This document shows positions 18,654-26,047 of a DNA stretch of 64,000 bases, piece after piece (positions within the stretch are counted from its first letter, which is position 1; every line of letters begins with the position of its first letter). A model generated the notes under the pieces. That model did not search any database. It was not told the DNA's origin and was given only the letters and a program-made list of their open reading frames with translations. Source of the DNA: Bradyrhizobium sp. LHD-71 (lineage in GTDB: Bacteria; Pseudomonadota; Alphaproteobacteria; Rhizobiales; Xanthobacteraceae); assembly GCF_031157255.1 (NCBI RefSeq), contig NZ_JAVIFX010000009.1, positions 124,001-188,000 on the forward strand. The letters are read 5' to 3'. The translations under genes were made by a program, and so were the position numbers.

Positions 18654-18747
18654 TCGGGGTGCCCACCGGGCTTTGAGCGCGGGAACGGGCTGAGAGGCGA
18701 ATACGCCAACCCATCGAACCTGATCCGGGTCATTCCGGCGGAGGGAG
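18654..18747 (+). promoter_or_regulatory. TPP riboswitch (THI element)
   Basis: Matches the thiamin pyrophosphate aptamer. It has CGGGGTGCC at the 5' side, the invariant CTGAGA at 18690-18695, and the 3' helix region running from ACCTGATCCGGG to CCGGCGGAGGGA. The GGAGGGA end doubles as the Shine-Dalgarno sequence of thiM, whose ATG is seven bases on. Thiamin pyrophosphate binding should therefore hide the ribosome-binding site and shut off thiM-thiD translation. I see no terminator hairpin with a T-run, which also points to translational control. Confidence 0.95.
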
Positions 18748-18753
18748 TTTGAG

Positions 18754-19539
18754 ATGTCGGACGTTGTTCCTGACGTTGTTTCTGCTGTTATCGAGTATGC
18801 CGCAGCGCTTCCTGTGCGGCTTCGCGCAAAGCCGCCCCGCGTGCATTGCATCACCAACACTGTGGCGCAGGCGTTTACTGCCAACACGCTACTGGCGGCA
18901 GGCGCGACGCCGTCAGTGACGACGTCGGTGGACGAGATTGCGGGATTTGTGGCGAGCGCCGACAATCTCCTGGTGAATCTGGGCACGCTCGACGGCGAAC
19001 GACGCGAGGCGATCGCCATCGCAGTTGATGCTGCCGTATCCAAGCGCCTGCCGTGGGTGCTCGATCCCGTGTTCGTCGACCGGTCGCCGCCACGGCTGGA
19101 ATTCGCGCGCACGCTGATCGCGCGCAGGCCGGCGGTGATCCGGCTCAATGCGGCGGAATTGGCGGCATTGACGGGCGAAGCGCCTTCGTCAGATGGTGCG
19201 CGCAAATTCGCGAAAGCGAACGAGTCGATCGTCGCGTTGTCCGGTGAGGTCGACATCGTCACCGACGGCGTACGACTTGTGAGCTTGCACAACGGCGACG
19301 AGTTGATGGGCCTGGTCACGGCCATGGGGTGCGCCGGCTCCGCGTTCGTTGCGGCGTCGCTCGCCGTCGATCGGGATCGCTGGCTGGCAACGGCATCGGC
19401 GATGATGGTGTTCGGGCTCGCCGGCGAATTGGCGGCCGACCGCTCGGACGGGCCCGGCAGTCTTGCGTTCGCCATCCTCGATGTGCTGCACGGAATGACC
19501 CGGGAGACGATTTTGCAGGACGGCTGGGCTGAAGCATGA
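18754..19539 (+). CDS. thiM: Hydroxyethylthiazole kinase
   Basis: Thiamin salvage kinase of 261 residues that phosphorylates 4-methyl-5-(2-hydroxyethyl)thiazole. Family features are VHCITNTVAQAFTAN near residue 30 (substrate site) and VTAMGCAGSAFVAA near residue 190, carrying the conserved catalytic Cys region. It is the first gene under the TPP riboswitch and overlaps thiD by four bases (ATGA). Together they salvage both halves of thiamin. The rest of the thiamin synthesis genes are not in the window. Confidence 0.95.
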   Translation: MSDVVPDVVSAVIEYAAALPVRLRAKPPRVHCITNTVAQAFTANTLLAAGATPSVTTSVDEIAGFVASADNLLVNLGTLDGERREAIAIAVDAAVSKRLPWVLDPVFVDRSPPRLEFARTLIARRPAVIRLNAAELAALTGEAPSSDGARKFAKANESIVALSGEVDIVTDGVRLVSLHNGDELMGLVTAMGCAGSAFVAASLAVDRDRWLATASAMMVFGLAGELAADRSDGPGSLAFAILDVLHGMTRETILQDGWAEA

Positions 19540-20363
19540 GCAACGAACCGGAAATTCCGATCGCTCTGACCATCGCCGGATCCGACTCCGGCGGCGGCGC
19601 GGGCATTCAGGCAGACCTGAAGACATTCTCCGCGTTGGGCGTTTACGGCGCGTCGGTGATCACGGCATTGACCGCACAAAACACGCAAGGCGTCACCGGC
19701 ATTCACGACACACCGCCTGATTTCATCACTGCCCAGATCGATGCGGTGTTCGATGACCTCGATATCAAGGCCGTGAAGATCGGCATGGTTTCGCAGCCCG
19801 ATGCGATCGCGGCGATCGTCAAGGGTTTGACGCGCTGGAAGCCTGCACATGTCGTGCTCGATCCGGTGATGGTGGCCTCGTCGGGCGACAAGCTGCTGGC
19901 GCCGGACGCAATAGATCTGCTTCGCACGCAGCTCATTCCCTGCGTGCAGATTATCACGCCGAACCTGCCGGAAGCCGCGGCGCTGCTCGATGTGCCGGTT
20001 GCAGCGAGCGAGGCCGAGGTCGAAGCCCAGGGCAGGAAGCTGCTCACGCTCGGCTGTCAGGCAGTGCTGATCAAGGGTGGACACGGCCAGGGGCCGGAAA
20101 GCACGGACTACCTCGTGACGGCAGATTCCGCGCTTCGGCTGTCGGCTCCGCGCATCAGGACGGAAAACACGCACGGTACGGGTTGCACACTTTCGTCCGC
20201 GGTCGCAGCCGGTCTTGCCAAGGGCCAATCACGCGAGGACGCCGTGCGCATCGCCAAGGCCTATGTCAGCGCAGCGATTGCCGCGGCCGATCGCTTGCGG
20301 GTTGGCAAGGGCCACGGGCCGGTCCATCATTTTCACGCGTTCGAGAATTCACGCGGACGATAA
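19536..20363 (+). CDS. thiD: Bifunctional HMP / HMP-phosphate kinase
   Basis: Ribokinase-family enzyme of 275 residues that makes HMP-pyrophosphate for thiamin synthesis. GSDSGGGAGIQADLKTFSAL near the N-terminus is the substrate-binding motif. GTGCTLSSAVAAGLAKG near residue 210 contains the anion hole and the conserved cysteine. It is translationally coupled to thiM and shares its riboswitch. No fused ThiE domain is present. Confidence 0.95.
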   Translation: MSNEPEIPIALTIAGSDSGGGAGIQADLKTFSALGVYGASVITALTAQNTQGVTGIHDTPPDFITAQIDAVFDDLDIKAVKIGMVSQPDAIAAIVKGLTRWKPAHVVLDPVMVASSGDKLLAPDAIDLLRTQLIPCVQIITPNLPEAAALLDVPVAASEAEVEAQGRKLLTLGCQAVLIKGGHGQGPESTDYLVTADSALRLSAPRIRTENTHGTGCTLSSAVAAGLAKGQSREDAVRIAKAYVSAAIAAADRLRVGKGHGPVHHFHAFENSRGR

Positions 20364-20371
20364 GGGGCATC

Positions 20372-21451
20372 ATGAGCGAACTGTCGCGGCGGAAGCTGAT
20401 CGGTGCCAGTGCCGCCGTCACGGGTGCGGTCGCGATGCCGAGCGTCGCGCGCGCGCAAACGTTGCGCTGGCGGATGGTGACGTCATGGCCGAAGCGGCTG
20501 CCTGGTCCAGGCATGTCGGCTGAACGGATCGCCGAACGCATCGCGACGCTCTCCGGCGGACGTATGCAGATCGCCGTGCATGCGGCGGGCGAGATCGTGC
20601 CAGCGCTGGAGACGCTGGACGCCGTCTCGTCCGGCGTGGCCGAGCTGGCGCATACGGCGTCGTTTTTCTGGCAAGGAAAGCAGCCGGCGTCGGCCTTTTT
20701 CACGACGGTGCCATTCGGCCTGACGCCGGCGGAGCACACCGGCTGGATCGACGCCGGTGGCGGGCAGGCGCTCTGGGACGAGCTGTACGCACCGTTCGGC
20801 GTCAAGCCGTTCATGGCGGGCAACACCGGCGTCTGCATGGGCGGCTGGTTCCGCAACGAGATCGCTGACCTCGCGGCGCTGAAGGGCATGAAAATCCGCT
20901 CGCTCGGGCTCGGCGGCGAGGTCTATCGGCGGCTCGGCGCGGTGCCGCTGACGACGTCGCCCGGCGAGATCATCACCGGGCTTCAATCCGGGCTCGTCGA
21001 CGGAGCGGAATTCGTGGGTCCCGGCTCTGATATCGCGCTCGGCCTTTACCGTCTTGCGTCGAACTACTACGCACCAGGTTTCAACAAGCCGAATGGCACT
21101 GGCGAGTGCATCATTGCCCTCCGGACGTGGGAGACGCTGGATTCACTGCAGAAGGCGATCGTCACCCACGCCTGCGCGGCCGAGGCCGCCTATGCGTTGA
21201 ATGAAATGGAGCGGTTGAATGTCGAGGCGCTGGCGGCGCTGACCGAACGTCACGGGGTCAAGATCAGGATCTTTCCCGCAGCGATGATCGAAACCGCGCG
21301 CGGTCATGCGAAGGACGTGATGGGCGAGATCGCAGCCAAGAACGAGATCGCGCGCAGGATCGTAGAGTCCTATTCCGGCTTTCGGGCGCGGGCCGGACGC
21401 TGGGCCGACGTATCGGTGAAGGCCGTGCTGGATGCAAGGGGAGGCCTTTAG
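20372..21451 (+). CDS. TRAP-type substrate-binding protein (DctP family)
   Basis: Periplasmic binding protein of 359 residues. The N-terminus SRRKLIGASAAVTG is a twin-arginine signal, cleaved about residue 27 after ARAQ. The body (LRWRMVTSWPK, then AGEIVPALETLDAV and LRTWETLDSLQKAIV) matches DctP proteins of the TakP-like, carboxylate-binding type. It starts eight bases after thiD, so it may be read through from the riboswitch operon. The partner membrane subunits (DctQ, DctM) are not in the window. A link to uptake of a thiamin precursor is possible but unproven. Confidence 0.88.
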   Translation: MSELSRRKLIGASAAVTGAVAMPSVARAQTLRWRMVTSWPKRLPGPGMSAERIAERIATLSGGRMQIAVHAAGEIVPALETLDAVSSGVAELAHTASFFWQGKQPASAFFTTVPFGLTPAEHTGWIDAGGGQALWDELYAPFGVKPFMAGNTGVCMGGWFRNEIADLAALKGMKIRSLGLGGEVYRRLGAVPLTTSPGEIITGLQSGLVDGAEFVGPGSDIALGLYRLASNYYAPGFNKPNGTGECIIALRTWETLDSLQKAIVTHACAAEAAYALNEMERLNVEALAALTERHGVKIRIFPAAMIETARGHAKDVMGEIAAKNEIARRIVESYSGFRARAGRWADVSVKAVLDARGGL

Positions 21452-21656
21452 GCCGAACCCGACCGCGCCTTGCGGCAGGCGTCATCGCTTTTTCACAAAA
21501 CCAAGCCGACACCGCGATCGGCACGTTCCGCCAATGACAATCAATGACGAGAAACCAGGCTGCTGTCGCGAGCCGGGCCGACAGTCACATGATTGAAACA
21601 TACTTCGCTAAACCTCGGGAAATGGAATCAAATAGACGGCCAATGGATCGACATTC
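21452..21656. promoter_or_regulatory. Intergenic region with Pho-box-like repeats upstream of the lipid island
   Basis: Non-coding gap of 205 bases. At 21479-21497 the plus strand reads GCGTCATCGCTTTTTCACA, two half sites 11 bases apart as in the Pho box but with a degenerate second half. At 21533-21549 ATGACAATCAATGACG gives two GTCAT half sites on the minus strand, 10 bases apart. Either could bind PhoB weakly. No clear -10 element is visible. Confidence 0.35.
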
Positions 21657-22703
21657 ATGCGGATCCTGATTGCGACCGACGCCTGGCATCCGCAGGTTAA
21701 CGGCGTGGTTCGGACGCTGACCTCATTGGCCCGCAGCGCCTCGGCGCTTGGCGCAGACATTCGCTTTCTGACACCGGACGGATTTCGAACCGTCGCCGTT
21801 CCGACCTATCCCGGGTTGCGAGTGGCCCTGCCGAGCCGGCGCAAGATCGCTGATCGGATCGAGGCGGCCGCCCCGGATGCCATTCACATTGCGACGGAAG
21901 GACCGATCGGGTGGGCGGTGCGCGCCTATTGCCGGCGTCGCGGACTGGCCTTCACGACCTCCTACACGACACGCTTTCCTGAATACATCGCGGTGCGCTC
22001 GATCGTGCCGGTCGCGTGGGGGTATGCTGTGCTGCGGCGGTTCCACGCGGCCGCTGCGGCGACCATGGTCGCGACGCCGTCGCTCAGGAGCGAGTTGAGC
22101 CGGCGGGGTTTCACCAACCTCTGCAACTGGACCCGCGGAGTCGACACGAGGCTCTTCACGCCTGACCGTCCGGCGGAACTCGGCCTGCCGAGACCTGTTT
22201 TCATGAGCGTCGGACGCGTTGCCGTCGAAAAGAACCTCGAGGCCTTCCTCTCGCTCGATCTACCTGGCTCCAAGGTGGTGATAGGCGATGGTCCGCAGAA
22301 GGCAAAGTTGCAGCAGCAATATCCGGATGCCGTGTTCCTCGGTGAAAGGAGCGGCCAGGATCTGTCGTCGCATATCGCGGCGGCGGATGTGTTTGTCTTC
22401 CCGAGTCTGACCGACACTTTCGGTGTCGTTCAGCTCGAAGCACTCGCCTGTGGCACGCCGGTTGCCGCGTTCCCGGTGACGGGCCCGATGGATGTGATTG
22501 CCGATCATCCGATCGGGGCGCTGGACCACGATCTGCGAAATGCCTGCCTGCGGGCGCTGAACATGTCGCGCGAAAGGTGCCGCAGCTTCGCGCTTCAATA
22601 TTCCTGGGAAAACAGCGCGAGGCAGTTCATGTGCAACGTCACTGCGTTGCGGCCGGGACCCTCACTGCGGTGCACTCAACACGTCAGGACAGTCGAACTC
22701 TAA
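21657..22703 (+). CDS. GT4 glycosyltransferase, Agt-like (copy 1)
   Basis: GT-B fold glycosyltransferase of 348 residues. The N-terminus ATDAWHPQVNGVVRTL and the C-terminal SLTDTFGVVQLEALACG (EX7E type donor site) place it with the diacylglycerol glycosyltransferases of alphaproteobacteria (Agt), annotated elsewhere as mannosyltransferases. It is clearly a paralogue of the gene at 28525-29577. Expected action: sugar transfer from a UDP-sugar to diacylglycerol at the inner membrane. It is nine bases upstream of a PmtA-like methyltransferase and probably co-transcribed. The lipid acceptor is inferred from family and context. Confidence 0.85.
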   Translation: MRILIATDAWHPQVNGVVRTLTSLARSASALGADIRFLTPDGFRTVAVPTYPGLRVALPSRRKIADRIEAAAPDAIHIATEGPIGWAVRAYCRRRGLAFTTSYTTRFPEYIAVRSIVPVAWGYAVLRRFHAAAAATMVATPSLRSELSRRGFTNLCNWTRGVDTRLFTPDRPAELGLPRPVFMSVGRVAVEKNLEAFLSLDLPGSKVVIGDGPQKAKLQQQYPDAVFLGERSGQDLSSHIAAADVFVFPSLTDTFGVVQLEALACGTPVAAFPVTGPMDVIADHPIGALDHDLRNACLRALNMSRERCRSFALQYSWENSARQFMCNVTALRPGPSLRCTQHVRTVEL

Positions 22704-22712
22704 CGGATAATC

Positions 22713-23387
22713 ATGAAGCTCAACGGCGCAGCACAACTGGATTTCAAAAAGCAGGATGTTGAACGGGCCTACGATCGCTGGGCTCCCGTCTATGATCTTG
22801 TCTTCGGCAAGGTGTTTGGCAAGGGACGACGGGCCGCAATCCTGGCAACCAACAGGATCGGCGGCCGGGTGCTCGAGGTCGGCGTCGGAACCGGCATCTC
22901 ACTGCCACAGTATGCGTCGAACATCGGCGTGTTCGGCATCGATATTTCCGAAGCCATGCTTCGCAAGGCGCAGCGGCGGGTGGACCGGCTGCACCTCACG
23001 AATGTCGAGGGTCTTGCGGTGATGGACGCCGAGCATCTGGAGTTTCCCGATGGCTCGTTCGACGTGGTGATGGCCCAATACGTCGTGACCGCGGTCCCCA
23101 ACCCCGAAGCCTGCCTCGACGAGTTCGCGCGGGTTCTTAAGCCGGGCGGCGAGCTGATCCTGCTGAGCCGGGTCAGCGCCGACAAAGGCCTTCGCTACAA
23201 AATCGAAAAGGGACTGATGCCGGTCGTCCGTCCGCTCGGCTTCCGCACCGAGTTTGCATGGTCACGCTATGCGCAATGGGTCGAGGCCAATCGAGCGCAC
23301 GGTATGGTGTTTATCGAACGCCGCGCCGTGCCGCCGCTGGGCCACTTCTCCCTCATCCGCTTCCGCAAGGTAGGCGTGATCGGCTGA
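22713..23387 (+). CDS. PmtA-like phospholipid N-methyltransferase (copy 1)
   Basis: Class I SAM-dependent methyltransferase of 224 residues. Motif I is VLEVGVGTGISLP (about 53-65), followed by IDISEAMLRKA and the post-motif LKPGGELILLSRV. The N-terminal ERAYDRWAPVYDLVFG is typical of Sinorhizobium-type PmtA, which converts phosphatidylethanolamine to phosphatidylcholine. It is paired with the upstream glycosyltransferase. A paralogue lies at 27008-27658. The substrate could be another aminolipid. Confidence 0.8.
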   Translation: MKLNGAAQLDFKKQDVERAYDRWAPVYDLVFGKVFGKGRRAAILATNRIGGRVLEVGVGTGISLPQYASNIGVFGIDISEAMLRKAQRRVDRLHLTNVEGLAVMDAEHLEFPDGSFDVVMAQYVVTAVPNPEACLDEFARVLKPGGELILLSRVSADKGLRYKIEKGLMPVVRPLGFRTEFAWSRYAQWVEANRAHGMVFIERRAVPPLGHFSLIRFRKVGVIG

Positions 23388-23397
23388 CGACGGCGCA

Positions 23398-23473
23398 CCA
23401 GTGTCCCGAATCCGAAGTTCGCAATGCTTCGCGGCACTCTCAGAGCGAACTTCGGATTCGATCAGGACACTGG
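23398..23473. repeat. Hairpin repeat, copy 3
   Basis: Inner arms GAATCCGAAGTTCGC / GCGAACTTCGGATTC (15 perfect pairs), outer arms CCAGTGTCC / GGACACTGG (9 pairs), internal bulge of one base on the left and five on the right. The loop contains TTCGCGGCA. Only 10 bases after the methyltransferase stop codon, so the transcript would end in this hairpin. Confidence 0.85.
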
Positions 23474-23486
23474 CAAAATCATAATG

Positions 23487-23566
23487 CCAGTGTCGTTTCT
23501 GGTTCAGAAATTCGCTCCTCGGAGTCGCGGCAAGCGGTGGAGCCAATTTCTGAACCACGACACTAG
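23487..23566. repeat. Hairpin repeat, copy 4
   Basis: Arms AGTGTCG plus TGGTTCAGAAATT on the left and their complement on the right give 20 base pairs, with a four-base bulge on the left only. The loop contains GTCGCGGCAAGC. It is head to tail with copy 3, 13 bases apart, but has a different stem sequence. Confidence 0.82.
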
Positions 23567-23604
23567 CGCGCCAGTCTGTCGCCGGCGCGCTGTGCCAAAT
23601 CGGC

Positions 23605-23624
23605 ATGTCACAATCATGTTGTCA
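23605..23624 (+). promoter_or_regulatory. Pair of TGTCA half sites upstream of the His-rich membrane protein
   Basis: ATGTCA and TTGTCA lie 14 bases apart, where a true Pho box needs 11. The second half continues TTGTCATGAATC, identical over 12 bases to the strong Pho-box-like site at 26030-26047 read on the minus strand. It sits 56 bases before the next start codon. Weak by itself; listed for its place in the lipid island. Confidence 0.3.
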
Positions 23625-23679
23625 TGAATCGGATATCGAACTGCTGTATGCAGGCGCGCGCTCAAACCAGAGGACAACA

Positions 23680-24309
23680 ATGAACGGCTTTTTGACGGCA
23701 TTGCGAACCCAACGCTGGGACGATCATCGCTACTATCATCACAGTCGCATCAATCAGAGCCTGCACTTCGTCAGTGCCGCCAGTTTCCTGATTGCCTACG
23801 GGCTGATCTTCTTCGATCCGTTGCTGGCGACGCTCATTGGCTGGCTGGTCTCGATGACCACGCGGCAGGCCGGTCACTTCTTCTTCGAGCCGAAGGAGTA
23901 CGATCATATCAACGAGGCGACCCACGAGCACAAGGAAGACATCAAGGTCGGCTACAACCTGCGGCGCAAGGTCGTGTTGATGCTGATCTGGGCGTTCTCG
24001 CCGGTCGTGCTGTTCATCGATCCGGACCTTTTCGGTCTCGTCGAGCCGTGGGTCACCACCGGTGATTTCATCCGCCACGTGGCGAAGATCTGGCTCGCGG
24101 TCGGCATTGGCGGTCTTCTGTTCCGCACCGTGCAGTTGTTCTTCATCCGCGACGTACAGACTGGTCTGGTCTGGATGACCAAAATCCTGACCGATCCGTT
24201 CCACGATCTGAAGCTATATCACAAGGCGCCGCTCTTTCTGTTGCGCGGCGAATTGATCGATCCGGGTCTCGATATTCTAGAGCACACCCCGGTCCAGCGT
24301 CGCGCGTGA
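23680..24309 (+). CDS. Histidine-rich membrane protein, possibly Mpo1/DUF962-like
   Basis: Protein of 209 residues with about four hydrophobic segments (28-44, 47-60, 98-113, 133-150). It has a suggestive histidine pattern: HRYYHH at 16-21 (an HX3HH box as in membrane di-iron oxygenases), His29, GHFFFE at 65-70, His76 and HEH at 82-84. The arrangement of N...HF and GH..FE resembles the DUF962/Mpo1 family, whose yeast member is an iron-dependent 2-hydroxy fatty acid dioxygenase. That link is my inference. AGAGGA precedes the ATG. Its last 33 bases overlap the convergent aminotransferase gene. Confidence 0.7.
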   Translation: MNGFLTALRTQRWDDHRYYHHSRINQSLHFVSAASFLIAYGLIFFDPLLATLIGWLVSMTTRQAGHFFFEPKEYDHINEATHEHKEDIKVGYNLRRKVVLMLIWAFSPVVLFIDPDLFGLVEPWVTTGDFIRHVAKIWLAVGIGGLLFRTVQLFFIRDVQTGLVWMTKILTDPFHDLKLYHKAPLFLLRGELIDPGLDILEHTPVQRRA

Positions 24310-26004
24310 GGCTTGCGGTTGCAATTGCGGGACGGTCGCGTTGCGATGCGACCGTCTCCGCGCAAACATTTCCTTCAGGATCTGCCGGCGTATGCCCTTA
24401 TTGGTGACGGTCGCATCGCGCCACCACCAGCCGTCGCGCTGCATCTTCTCAGTCGCGGCGACAAAATGATCGGCAACGGCTGCGAAATCCGCATCGGTGT
24501 AGTTCAGGCTGAAGATGAAGCGGCCTGTGCCGATCCAGCTGAGCGCAAGGTTCTCCAGTCGCAGATAATACTGGAGCATCCAGTTGTAACGCGACGGCTC
24601 GGTGTAGGTGACGAGCCAGATCGACTGCATGTTGCAGACCCGCACCGGCAGGTTCTTCGCCGCCAGCCGCTCGTTCAGCTGGCGTGCCCTCGCATCCCAC
24701 GTGTCGTCGAGGCTGGCGTAGATCTCGCGCAGCTGAGGGGCTTCGAGCCGGGTCAGGAACTCGTCCATCGCCAACATCACGTAGGGGTGGGAGTTGAAAG
24801 TGCCGCGTGCGAAGCAGACATCGGCGGGTCGATCGTCGCGAAAGCGGCGCATCAGGTCGCTGCGCCCGCAGACGGCACCGACAGGCAGTCCACCGGCGAG
24901 GCTCTTGCCGTAGGTGACGAGGTCGGCGCGCACGCCGAAATACTCCTGGGCGCCGCCCAGTGCGAGACGGAAGCCGACGAATACCTCGTCGAAGATCAGA
25001 ACGATGTTGCGCTCGGTGCAAACATCGCGCAGCTGCTTGAGCCACTGCGCATAGGCGCCGCGATCGAACGCGCCGGAACGCGAACTGTCCACAAGCGCCG
25101 AGTCCGACGGTGGATTGATGTTGGGATGCAGCGCCTGCGACGGATTGACCAGAACGCAGGCGATGTCGCGGCGCGTCCTCAAGACTTTGAGCGTGCGCTC
25201 CGACATGTCGGCCAGCGTGTAAGTTTCATGCGGGGAGACGGGGTTGCCGACGCCCGGTTGCACGTCGCCCCACCAGCCGTGATAGGCACCGGCAAAACGC
25301 ACGAGGTGCGTGCGGCCGGTATGGTAGCGCGCAAGCCGCACCGCCTGCATCACGGCCTCGGTTCCGGACATGTGAAACGAGACCTCGTCCAGCTGAGAGA
25401 TCGTCTTCAGCCTGGCGACATTGGCAGCAATGACCGGGTGGTAGGATCCAAGCACTGGTCCGAGCGCCCTGGCGCGGGCCTCGGCGCCGGCAATGCAGTC
25501 CTTATAGAAGTCGTAGCCGAAGATGTTGACGCCGTACGAGCCGGTCAGGTCGTAAAAGACATTGCCGTCAAGATCGGTGAGCGTCACGCCCGCCGACGAT
25601 TCGACAAAGGTGCCGGCACCCAGATGCTCGCGCACCAGCCGGCTGTACTGGAAGGGCACCCGGTAGGTCTCGACGAATTGCAGGTCGGAGATGGCCTTGG
25701 AGACATCCGCGGTCATCTGCCGTCCCTTGGCGAAGCGTTCCCGGCATTGCCGTGCGAGCTCAAAGAATGCATTCCGGCGCCGGCCGGCGATCTCCGGCGG
25801 GGCTCCGTCCGAGTTGAAAAACTCGTCGGTGTCGAACTCATAGAAGGGAACGAGCCGCGCGATCCGGCGCGACAGTTTCGAGTGTCCGGCCAGCGAGCGG
25901 TGCTTGGCTTGCGACAGCAGCAAGCGCGCGTGCGCCCTTGGCAGGACGAAGATTGCGATGGCGGCGATCGCCGCGGCGGAGAGAATCAGAAGGGGCGAAT
26001 CCAT
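24277..26004 (-). CDS. Membrane-anchored class III aminotransferase (glutamate-1-semialdehyde aminomutase-like)
   Basis: PLP enzyme of 575 residues, much longer than the usual 430. An N-terminal hydrophobic helix (about 4-22, LLILSAAAIAAIAIFVLP) is followed by a roughly 100-residue linker, then the fold-type I domain. The PLP lysine is Lys367 (TYGKSLAGG), the cofactor Asp lies in LIFDEVFVGFR, and MSGTEAVMQAVRLAR is the phosphate-binding region. The class resembles HemL and HpnO-type enzymes that act on aldehydes. With membrane anchor and lipid-gene neighbours, a lipid-borne substrate is plausible. A Pho-box-like site lies 26 bases before its start. The specific reaction is unknown. Confidence 0.85.
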   Translation of the reverse strand: MDSPLLILSAAAIAAIAIFVLPRAHARLLLSQAKHRSLAGHSKLSRRIARLVPFYEFDTDEFFNSDGAPPEIAGRRRNAFFELARQCRERFAKGRQMTADVSKAISDLQFVETYRVPFQYSRLVREHLGAGTFVESSAGVTLTDLDGNVFYDLTGSYGVNIFGYDFYKDCIAGAEARARALGPVLGSYHPVIAANVARLKTISQLDEVSFHMSGTEAVMQAVRLARYHTGRTHLVRFAGAYHGWWGDVQPGVGNPVSPHETYTLADMSERTLKVLRTRRDIACVLVNPSQALHPNINPPSDSALVDSSRSGAFDRGAYAQWLKQLRDVCTERNIVLIFDEVFVGFRLALGGAQEYFGVRADLVTYGKSLAGGLPVGAVCGRSDLMRRFRDDRPADVCFARGTFNSHPYVMLAMDEFLTRLEAPQLREIYASLDDTWDARARQLNERLAAKNLPVRVCNMQSIWLVTYTEPSRYNWMLQYYLRLENLALSWIGTGRFIFSLNYTDADFAAVADHFVAATEKMQRDGWWWRDATVTNKGIRRQILKEMFARRRSHRNATVPQLQPQASRATLDRGVL

Positions 26005-26029
26005 GTTGATGAGCGCTAATCAGCCGTGC

Positions 26030-26047
26030 TGACAGATTCATGACAAT
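26030..26047 (-). promoter_or_regulatory. Pho-box-like site between the aminotransferase and psd genes
   Basis: Read on the minus strand it is TTGTCATGAATCTGTCAG. Against the PhoB consensus CTGTCATAAATCTGTCAT it matches 15 of 18 positions, with both half sites intact and the correct 11-base period. Its direct-repeat orientation points to the aminotransferase gene, whose ATG is 26 bases away; GATTAG is a possible -10. It overlaps the psd start codon, so it is unlikely to activate psd from that start. Confidence 0.65.

Noticed and set aside
23398-23566. Two neighbouring hairpin repeats as a CRISPR array
   Set aside because: The units are about 75 bases long, have different stem sequences and no regular spacers or cas genes.
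24313-26019. 568-codon plus-strand frame
   Set aside because: Exact antisense of the aminotransferase gene, with typical shadow composition (Arg, His, Gln); long antisense frames are common at this GC content.
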